From Pedobacter ginsengisoli (GTDB lineage Bacteria; Bacteroidota; Bacteroidia; Sphingobacteriales; Sphingobacteriaceae), in the NCBI RefSeq assembly GCF_002736205.1, contig NZ_CP024091.1, positions 2,046,001-2,110,000 on the forward strand: 64,000 nt of DNA, given 5' to 3'. Every line of letters starts with the position of its first letter. Positions within the stretch are counted from its first letter, which is position 1. Shown here piece by piece: positions 16,802-23,194 of the stretch. The translations under genes were made by a program, and so were the position numbers. Under the pieces are notes generated by a model that was given only the letters and a program-made list of their open reading frames with translations, made no database searches and had not been told where the DNA came from.

Positions 16802-17698
16802 ATGCCAGATCAAAATTTTACATCTGATGACTTGATATGGACCAAAAACGTCAAACGAGATGGTGGTAATTCTTGGGCTTACACAGAGCCAGAGATTAAT
16901 GTCGGATCTGTTTTTTACCTCAATTGGCCTAGAGGTCATAGAAATATGGGTAAAACTGATGCTGAAAAAGTTAAAATCAATGAACTCATATTGATTTTCC
17001 AGACAGTAAATAGGCATTCTGGTTATCCAGCTGGTACTTATCTGACTCATATTGTAACACCAGTGGACAAGAAATCTGCTACGGATGAAACAGGATCTCA
17101 TCCATTTAAGCGTTTAGTTACTGTTGTAGCTAGAGCAGAAAAACCTATTCCTAAACCTCCAGAATTTGACTTTCGTGAACCCAATCGCGGCTGGGCCTGT
17201 AGTCTTGACACTATAAAACCTTTTTCACGGTTTAATATAAAAGCTTCCTTTAGAGAAAAACAACGGATATTTTGGGAATTATTCGACAATAAAGATCCTA
17301 AGCTTAAGCAAACGAATATTAGGGCAATTGAATTAGCTGACAGTGAACAATCAGATGGTTCACTCGAAGGTGCGGAAAAATATCTAATAGGTCTCCATAA
17401 ATATTATGAACGTGATCCAAAGATTATAAGAGATAAAAAAAAATTGGCAGAGGCTGATGGTATTCTGTTCTGTGAAGTATGTAAATTTGATTTCTCAGAA
17501 AGATATGGCTTGCATGGGAGTGGATTTATAGAATGTCACCACAGGACACCAATTGCCGGTAATGGGGAACGAAAAACTAGAGTTGAAGACTTGGCACTGG
17601 TTTGCTCAAATTGCCACCGAATGCTACATAGAAAAAATGCAAATAACGATTTTTATACTGTTGAAGAATTACAGGGCATTTATCTGTCTAACAGATGA
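16802..17698 (+). CDS. HNH endonuclease domain protein
   Basis: A 298-residue protein ending in a McrA-type HNH nuclease: zinc ligands CEVC (about 224-227) and CSNC (about 268-271), and the catalytic strand FIECHHRTPI (about 241-250). The N-terminal 130 residues form a separate beta-rich domain (SVFYLNWPRG, ELILIFQTVN, GTYLTHIVTPV) that may be a PUA/EVE-like reader of modified bases; this is inference from the general pattern. It is the last gene of the four-gene operon. The pairing with an Mrr-like nuclease suggests modification-dependent restriction. Confidence 0.75.
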   Translation: MPDQNFTSDDLIWTKNVKRDGGNSWAYTEPEINVGSVFYLNWPRGHRNMGKTDAEKVKINELILIFQTVNRHSGYPAGTYLTHIVTPVDKKSATDETGSHPFKRLVTVVARAEKPIPKPPEFDFREPNRGWACSLDTIKPFSRFNIKASFREKQRIFWELFDNKDPKLKQTNIRAIELADSEQSDGSLEGAEKYLIGLHKYYERDPKIIRDKKKLAEADGILFCEVCKFDFSERYGLHGSGFIECHHRTPIAGNGERKTRVEDLALVCSNCHRMLHRKNANNDFYTVEELQGIYLSNR

Positions 17699-17773
17699 GG
17701 AATATATTGTTATAATGAAATAGAATAAATTGCTAATGAAGTGGTTCTTCAAGGTAGAACAACGGAGTGCGAC

Positions 17774-17956
17774 TTATCCCAATGAAATGTAACCCCTTTT
17801 TTCAGCAGTAACTTTCTGCCTTTTTTCAAAATCATTATTCACTGTCTTCATAGCTTCAGATAATCTGACCTGAAATTGACTAACAACTTCGGCAGAAACA
17901 TACTTAGCCCCCTTTGGTAGCTCATTAAGTACTATTGTTATTTTTTTTCGCTTCAT
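17774..17956 (-). CDS. Small protein coupled to the papain-like peptidase gene
   Basis: A 60-residue basic protein with a Lys-rich start (MKRKKITIVLNELPKGAKYV) and a helical middle, ending in GYISLG. The ATG at 17956 overlaps the stop of the peptidase gene by four bases, which points to coupled translation. No family was recognised. Possible roles are a peptide substrate, an inhibitor or an antitoxin for the peptidase; the small C-terminal Gly is compatible with a cleaved tail, but this is only speculation. Confidence 0.55.
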   Translation of the reverse strand: MKRKKITIVLNELPKGAKYVSAEVVSQFQVRLSEAMKTVNNDFEKRQKVTAEKRGYISLG

Positions 17957-19440
17957 TGTAAGTTATTTTTGAATTCTTTATAGGTTTTAAAACCTTTTTG
18001 CAAATTTATAAACTTATTTCCATCTTTCATAATCACCTTATCTGGGTAGCCTCCGAAAATGAAACCATCTTTTTTGCCTGCAAGAGGCTCTGTTGCATCC
18101 ACAATAATTAGTCCACCTGCGATATTTCTACTAAAATTATGGCTGCTGTAAATTTCAGCACACCATATAAATTTTGGCATCGGTGTCTTCAACAATCCAT
18201 CCTTTACTGTAGGATCAAGAGTTGTTAAATGAACGATATGGTTCTTAAACGACCTAGACGAAGTAAGAAATGCTTTAAACACAAAATTTTTATCAAACTT
18301 ATATCCAAAATCTCTATCAACAAGTACTGCAAGAAGAAGTTTTTTTGCTCGGATAGCCTCTAGATATATCTTTTTGTAGAGTGGAACTACCACTGTCTGT
18401 ATAGTACAACCTTCAAATTTTGGATCTTCGTAATTTTCGCTCGTAGGATTACGAAGGTCTATAAGCCGATACGGTGCTAAATTGTCATCCTGAATAACAA
18501 ATCGCTTTTTAATATTTGCATAGTCGATATAATCAATTTCCTCATCCAAATAATCAATCTTAGTCTTTTTTTGTTTTGCAAAATCTAGGGCTTTGTCAGT
18601 CTCATGGCCAATCACCACAATTGCATGTGAAGTAAACTCATTATTAAGTATTGCTATTGTCGGAATTCCAGAATCTGTATAAATTGAGATAATTCGTTCC
18701 ATTTCAGCAGGATTTGTATTAAGATCGAGACTGTACATATAGGTACCAAATCCAAATCTTCGCAAGGCATAACTAATTTGCGAATCGCTTAAACCAGGAG
18801 AGGGTATCATCCGCTCAGTTGATGTCTCATGAAGAACGTTTACGATTTTGGATGGATATGTTGGTTTATAGTCTGCATATTTATGACCAAAATATTCCAT
18901 CACTGACCAAATGGTAGTTTCTGCGCAGGTAATTGTTTCTCCATCCTGGGAGCAGTGTGAAAATCCAGACACATCAAGTTTTACACCATTAATTGCAACA
19001 TTTTCTTTAAAGGTACAGCAGAGAAAACCATCATCTTCAATGGCCTTTTTTGAAAGTAAAGAACGGCCTAAGATTTTTGGAAATGTCGGTCTAATCACTA
19101 TATATCCTAAAAAATTCTCCTGTAAGTAATTAAATTTATCCGGAGATCTAAAGTCCTTTTCCCTTATTGGCTGAGCAAATAGTGCAACTCTCAGACAATA
19201 TCGGCTGTAATCCTGATGTTTCGAGGAAAAATAAGAATAGTAACTATCTCTAAAAACCTTATCTACATACGGGTATTCAATTAGTACGCAAAGATCATCC
19301 TTAAGTTCATCGAAAATACCATGAAGTGCATTTGATAGCTCAAGACCATCATCATCTCGATCATATGCCAATTTGATAAAGCTGAGGATAGCTTCAACAG
19401 CATCATCCATAGGCCCTGTCCAAGTATTCAATCTTGCCAT
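17953..19440 (-). CDS. Papain-like cysteine peptidase domain protein (C39-like)
   Basis: A 495-residue cytoplasmic protein. The middle (about 150-330) has the order of a papain-fold peptidase: Cys about 172 in ETITCAETTIWSVM at the start of a helix, His about 271 in SHAIVVIGHE on a strand, and an Asp/Asn site near 316 in FVIQDDNLAPYRLI. N- and C-terminal regions are unassigned, with a repeated Tyr-rich stretch at 60-80. The absence of a signal peptide argues against a bacteriocin exporter role. On this element, beside other defence-type genes, a role as immune protease is plausible but unproven. Confidence 0.6.
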   Translation of the reverse strand: MARLNTWTGPMDDAVEAILSFIKLAYDRDDDGLELSNALHGIFDELKDDLCVLIEYPYVDKVFRDSYYSYFSSKHQDYSRYCLRVALFAQPIREKDFRSPDKFNYLQENFLGYIVIRPTFPKILGRSLLSKKAIEDDGFLCCTFKENVAINGVKLDVSGFSHCSQDGETITCAETTIWSVMEYFGHKYADYKPTYPSKIVNVLHETSTERMIPSPGLSDSQISYALRRFGFGTYMYSLDLNTNPAEMERIISIYTDSGIPTIAILNNEFTSHAIVVIGHETDKALDFAKQKKTKIDYLDEEIDYIDYANIKKRFVIQDDNLAPYRLIDLRNPTSENYEDPKFEGCTIQTVVVPLYKKIYLEAIRAKKLLLAVLVDRDFGYKFDKNFVFKAFLTSSRSFKNHIVHLTTLDPTVKDGLLKTPMPKFIWCAEIYSSHNFSRNIAGGLIIVDATEPLAGKKDGFIFGGYPDKVIMKDGNKFINLQKGFKTYKEFKNNLQ

Positions 19441-19525
19441 TGTTAGAGCATTTATTTTAAACTAAAATAAGTAAAACTCCAGAAAGTATAAAAATCAGTC
19501 AGATTCAGTTGCCGCCTCACATCTT

Positions 19526-20263
19526 TCATTTAGCGTCTTCCTTGCCGTTGAATTCTACTTTTATGATCTCCGGATTTTCTTTTTTCTTCAAAAGGATTGT
19601 AGCCACTGTCCATTTAGAACTTCTGGGATTCTCAGAAAACATTGGTTCGAGCCCTCTATCAGCAAAAACCATGAATCCCTTTTCATCTAGTTCATCCAAT
19701 AACTTTTGAAGATCGTAAGCCATTCTGACCTTATCATAAGCTTCTACCATTCCACTTATATCTCCATAATCAACAAATGATTGTATGATACCTGCGATGT
19801 AGTTCATTTCTTCTTCATCTTTAACCTCGTCATAATCCGTTCGATAGCCATGAGCTTCATTAATAATATTAAACAACTCTTTTCCTGACGTTACTTGCGC
19901 TAAAAAACGAGGTTTTTCATTTTGAGAAGTATCCTCAATGGCATTCGTTATTGTTGACCTCACCCAGTTTTCGTGGTTTGCCTTTATGTAGCGCAATATT
20001 TCCTCTGTATAAGTATCAGTAAGCTCATCTATCTGCTTGTGATGATTCCTGCATAATAGAATTAAATTTTCAAAATTGTCATACTCCTTTAGACCGTGTA
20101 TGTGTCTCGGTCCATTTGGTTTTGAACTAATTATGTGGCATTCTTCTCCTATATTAAAATCGCTTGATTTATCTTCATTCGTTATTAATTCTGTTTTACA
20201 AATTGCACATCTATTGCCAGATTTAGCCCATAAAAATTTTCTTGCTTTGTCGGAGATCGCCAT
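19526..20263 (-). CDS. HNH endonuclease domain protein
   Basis: A 245-residue protein with an N-terminal HNH domain: CAICKTEL (about 19-26), ECHIISSKPNGPRHI (about 41-55) and LCRNHHKQID (about 70-79). The C-terminal 150 residues form a second, helical and then beta region of unknown role (from SGKELFNII to the Lys-rich end). The start is taken at the ATG at 20263; a GTG two codons upstream is possible. It is the last gene before the right end of the element, transcribed leftwards, and looks like defence cargo. Confidence 0.8.
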   Translation of the reverse strand: MAISDKARKFLWAKSGNRCAICKTELITNEDKSSDFNIGEECHIISSKPNGPRHIHGLKEYDNFENLILLCRNHHKQIDELTDTYTEEILRYIKANHENWVRSTITNAIEDTSQNEKPRFLAQVTSGKELFNIINEAHGYRTDYDEVKDEEEMNYIAGIIQSFVDYGDISGMVEAYDKVRMAYDLQKLLDELDEKGFMVFADRGLEPMFSENPRSSKWTVATILLKKKENPEIIKVEFNGKEDAK

Positions 20264-20537
20264 TTTCACTAAATTTTAAGAGCCTAAGTTAACAATAAAA
20301 GATATGGGAATTACTCTATATCTTCTAATGCTGTCAATAGCTATCCTACTAAAAAAAACATATTAATCTCTCAATATCAAATAAATAACTTATATTTGTT
20401 TAATAACAAATTGTTCTTTAAAGTTGGTCAATTCATATCAAAATAACTGGTGCCCAATTTGGTGCCCTATCAGAAATGACGATTAACTATTATTTATAAC
20501 TTGCTCATTTAGTACAGCTTGGATTATTAAGTTATTA

Positions 20538-20555
20538 TCCCAGCGGGATCACAGA
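20538..20555 (+). other. Candidate attachment site (displaced tRNA 3' end)
   Basis: The sequence TCCCAGCGGGATCACAGA has the look of a tRNA T-stem plus acceptor 3' strand, with no tRNA body before it, and it is followed at once by a terminator. This is what remains when an element integrates into a tRNA gene: the intact tRNA, restored by the element's own copy, should lie at the left end outside this window. The tRNA identity is not determined. Confidence 0.55.
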
Positions 20556-20561
20556 AATTTA

Positions 20562-20595
20562 AAAACCATCTTCAAGGCAACTTGAAGATGGTTTT
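20562..20595 (+). terminator. Strong intrinsic terminator after the attachment site
   Basis: AAAACCATCTTCAAG (20562-20576) pairs perfectly with CTTGAAGATGGTTTT (20581-20595) around a GCAA loop, followed by CTCTTTTT. It probably was the terminator of the original tRNA gene. Confidence 0.85.
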
Positions 20596-20650
20596 CTCTT
20601 TTTAAGGTGATTTTAATCCTTCTCCCAATACTATAAATGCATATTTTGTG

Positions 20651-20670
20651 TTCGAATCCTTTCGGGGCAA
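20651..20670 (+). other. Second tRNA-3'-end-like remnant
   Basis: TTCGAATCCTTTCGGGGCAA reads as a T-loop (TTCGAAT), T-stem 3' strand (CCTTT), acceptor 3' strand (CGGGGCA) and a discriminator A. The preceding bases do not pair with it and no tRNA body is present. It may be a scar of a second integration at another tRNA. Confidence 0.4.
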
Positions 20671-20707
20671 CAAATGTGTAGCGTAGTTTATCGGGAAATT
20701 AAATTTT

Positions 20708-21832
20708 CTACAACACGGTGATTGTTTTTCCTTCTACCTTGAATTTTACGTCACCAGTTAACTCCAGCATGTGAAGTACCTGTGATATTTTTTCATATTT
20801 TGATATGGTACCGCCAAAAACCTGCTTACCGGCTTCTTTATTTTGATAAACAACATCCACATTATACCATCTTGATATTTTCTTCATGATATTTTGAAGA
20901 GGTTCGTTTCTAAAAGAAAATCCTCCTTCTTTCCAGGCAATATCATCATCGGAATCCAGAACATTCACTTTAATCGTGGTTCCCGAGTTTACAGCCTGTT
21001 GTCCGGGTTTAAGAGTAACCTGATTAACCAGAATACTCCCTTCAAACAACGTTGTATTTGTAAACTGGTCATCAGAATAGGCGCTGATATTAAACCGTGT
21101 TCCAAGTACTTTTACAGTTTGAGTTTTACTTTGCACTAAAAATGGATGTAAATTATCTTTAGCAACTTCAAAGTAGGCTTCGCCGCTCAGCTCTATTCTA
21201 CGCTCTTTAAGCCAACTAAAAGATACCGGATATGTTAGAGATGAAGCAGCGTTTAGCCATACTTTCGTGCCGTCCGGCAACGAGAGCTTATATTGTCCGC
21301 CACGTGGCGTTAGAATGGTATTTGATTCGGAATATGAGCTTTTGCCCCCGTTCTGTAACGAGGGCAGCTCACGTCGAGAGGTATAAATAATTTCTCCTTC
21401 TTCGGTTTTTGTAATTTGAGTGGTAGATTGTAGGGCCAGCAAACCATTTTTAGCATTTAACAAATTGATCCTTTTACCATCGCTCAAAATGAGTACTGCG
21501 GTATTTTTTCCTGCATCAATGTCATTTGCAAATGTTTTATTCGAAGAATCTTTAGTGAAGAAATAAATAAAAATACCCAGAATAATGATTGATGCTACCG
21601 AAACTGCAACCCGTAATGGCCAGCTTATTATTCTGGCCGTTTTTGGCTGAGTAGCTTTAAGAATAGTTTGCCACATCTGATCGTCGATAGTTTCCAGATC
21701 AATCTGTGATAAACCGGACTGCTCATCCTCACGGAATTTGTGCAGCCAGTAACGCACTTTTTCGAGTTCCTGATCGGAGCATGCCCCAGCCTGAAATCTC
21801 TCCAATAAGTCCTTTACTTGTTTATCGTTCAT
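20708..21832 (-). CDS. FecR-family anti-sigma factor
   Basis: A 374-residue protein: an N-terminal cytoplasmic sigma-binding part (LLERFQAGACSDQELEKVRY), one membrane helix (about 88-108), a FecR domain (GGQYKLSLPDGTKVWLNAAS, then RRIELSGEAYFEVAKD) and a C-terminal DUF4974 STN-like part (FRNEPLQNIMKKISRWYNVD). It normally senses a TonB receptor in the periplasm and controls the ECF sigma factor encoded next to it. The sigma gene is 84 bases upstream on the same strand. No SusC-type receptor follows here; the element boundary lies just beyond. Confidence 0.9.
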   Translation of the reverse strand: MNDKQVKDLLERFQAGACSDQELEKVRYWLHKFREDEQSGLSQIDLETIDDQMWQTILKATQPKTARIISWPLRVAVSVASIIILGIFIYFFTKDSSNKTFANDIDAGKNTAVLILSDGKRINLLNAKNGLLALQSTTQITKTEEGEIIYTSRRELPSLQNGGKSSYSESNTILTPRGGQYKLSLPDGTKVWLNAASSLTYPVSFSWLKERRIELSGEAYFEVAKDNLHPFLVQSKTQTVKVLGTRFNISAYSDDQFTNTTLFEGSILVNQVTLKPGQQAVNSGTTIKVNVLDSDDDIAWKEGGFSFRNEPLQNIMKKISRWYNVDVVYQNKEAGKQVFGGTISKYEKISQVLHMLELTGDVKFKVEGKTITVL

Positions 21833-21916
21833 AATCTACCCTATGCATTTTCTAAGATAATCAAAACAAAGACACCTCAGAATTAGGAATCGGGTACATG
21901 AAGAGAAAAAAAATAT

Positions 21917-22504
21917 TTATTTCAACATCCCTGTTAAAAAAGCATATATAAAAAGGAACAGCCCAAGTTTTCCCCGAAGTGTTTTCAATGCTCTTTTGAT
22001 TTGAGTAGCTACTGTATGTTCGGAGATATTTAAGCGATCTGCTATTTCTTTGTTGCTTAAATATTCCTGGCGCCTCAATTGAAATATTTCACGCATTTTT
22101 TCTGGCAGGTTGTTGATCTCTTTTTCAATTAATGCTTCAAGATCTTTTTCCCGGATGCGATAGTCCGTTTGAGCAGGTGCATTGTCTGTAACTTCTTTGA
22201 ATGATGAGATGTATTCCTGTGTGATGGCTACATGCCGAAAAACATTCAGTACACGGTTTAAAACAGCCTTGTAAAGGTAGCCGGAAAGTGTAGTCTGAAT
22301 ATTTAAATTACTTCTGGAATTCCATAAATGGACATATATCTCCTGGATAACATCTTTGGCACTTTCGGTGTCCTGAAGCTTTTTATAAGCATAAATGTAA
22401 AGCAAGGTATTGTACCGTTTATAAATCTCAGAAAATGAATGATGGTCCCCTGCCTTCAGGAGGTCTACAAGCTGAGCGTCTGAAAGTGTTCTACAATCAG
22501 TCAT
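21917..22504 (-). CDS. ECF RNA polymerase sigma factor
   Basis: A 195-residue sigma-70 family protein with region 2 (about 25-90, YAYKKLQDTESAKDVIQEIY) and region 4 HTH (about 130-180, LSNKEIADRLNISEHTVATQ). It is of the Bacteroidota type that works with FecR anti-sigmas to switch on TonB-linked glycan or nutrient uptake genes. A short hydrophobic C-terminal tail (LFLFIYAFLTGM) is typical of this subgroup. It begins an operon with the fecR gene. Its target is not adjacent in this window. Confidence 0.92.
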   Translation of the reverse strand: MTDCRTLSDAQLVDLLKAGDHHSFSEIYKRYNTLLYIYAYKKLQDTESAKDVIQEIYVHLWNSRSNLNIQTTLSGYLYKAVLNRVLNVFRHVAITQEYISSFKEVTDNAPAQTDYRIREKDLEALIEKEINNLPEKMREIFQLRRQEYLSNKEIADRLNISEHTVATQIKRALKTLRGKLGLFLFIYAFLTGMLK

Positions 22505-22560
22505 TTATTAGGTTTTCTTTCAACAATGATATTTTAGAGCTCCTTTAATTAAAAAGAAGA

Positions 22561-22597
22561 AGGCGGCGCTGCCTAAATTAATGGACAGTCGCCGCCT
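22561..22597 (-). terminator. Hairpin with minus-strand T-rich tail upstream of the sigma gene
   Basis: AGGCGGCG (22561-22568) pairs with CGCCGCCT (22590-22597), extended by CTG/CAG with one bulge. On the minus strand it is followed by TCTTCTTTTT. It lies 56 bases before the sigma start codon, so it could be a leader attenuator of the sigma operon or the end of another transcript. Confidence 0.5.
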
Positions 22598-22781
22598 CTT
22601 AAATTAACGCTCTCACCTCAAGATTATAAAAAATATTCTAAACTATCAAGGGTAAAATCGCAATAACTTTAGGCTCAGTGTTTTTAACTGAATAATCTAC
22701 CCAGGCTCTATAAAGACCCATACCCTAGTATTGCAAAAATATTGAGTTTTGTTTACTAAAACTTTGCTATTCTATTGCTTT

Positions 22782-22836
22782 AGCAAAAGGATAGCAAAAC
22801 AAAAGCAAAAGAATAGCAAAAGAATAGCAAAAGCGG
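22782..22836. repeat. Five tandem 11-bp repeats (AGCAAAAGAAT type)
   Basis: Five units in exact 11-base register: AGCAAAAGGAT, AGCAAAACAAA, AGCAAAAGAAT, AGCAAAAGAAT and AGCAAAAGCGG. An inverted partial copy (TTTGCTATTC) precedes them. The period is close to one DNA helical turn, so a protein could bind all units on one face. Confidence 0.8.
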
Positions 22837-23194
22837 GGTGCTATAAACTTTACAGTTTTTAGTAACTTGGTATTAGGATGAAAAATATTACGATCCAAAT
22901 GATTCATTCAAAAACTATATCCTGGAAGAGAAATTATTGGCATAGACTGTCGCAATTTATTTGCCAACGGCGGAATGGTTCATTGTGTAACCCAACAGCA
23001 ACCTAAGTAATTACTTTTTGCGCTGTTCATTTTAAATAACAGTTGGCATTTTTTTGGCAATGAGACGATGTTTATAAAAATTGAGACGCAAACGCGAAAA
23101 TTTGATACAGAAACACGGCCTCAACAAACCTCAATCATTTAATTTTACGATCTAATTAACCAAAATAATCTCAAGAATCAACTATATACACAAA

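Larger units (their letters stand above)
20270..20707. other. Right-end region of the integrative element
   Basis: No gene is seen. In order it holds a palindrome ATTTGTT-TAAT-AACAAAT (20394-20411), two direct GGTGCCC copies 12 bases apart (20449-20455 and 20461-20467) that resemble recombinase arm sites, the tRNA-3'-end-like sequence at 20538-20555, a strong terminator (20562-20595), and a second tRNA-3'-end-like sequence at 20651-20670. Confidence 0.6.
22505..23194. other. 690-bp intergenic region with helical-phase repeats and a hairpin
   Basis: Between the divergent sigma factor and glutaminase-family genes no convincing gene is seen. There is a hairpin at 22561-22597 and a block of 11-bp repeats at 22782-22836. 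AATGAGACGATG and ATTGAGACGCAA are two related motifs near 23059 and 23080. A 27-codon minus-strand frame (22638-22721) was noticed but is not called. Promoters for both flanking genes must lie here. Confidence 0.6.

Noticed and set aside
20594..20670. Possible complete tRNA ending at 20670
   Set aside because: The upstream 76 bases cannot form acceptor, D or anticodon arms; only the 3' part resembles a tRNA.
22638..22721. 27-codon minus-strand frame (MGLYRAWVDY...)
   Set aside because: Too short, with a stop codon just upstream in frame and no recognised match; it could be a gene remnant but cannot be supported.
22782..22836. CRISPR array
   Set aside because: The 11-bp units are contiguous without spacers, so it is a simple tandem repeat.
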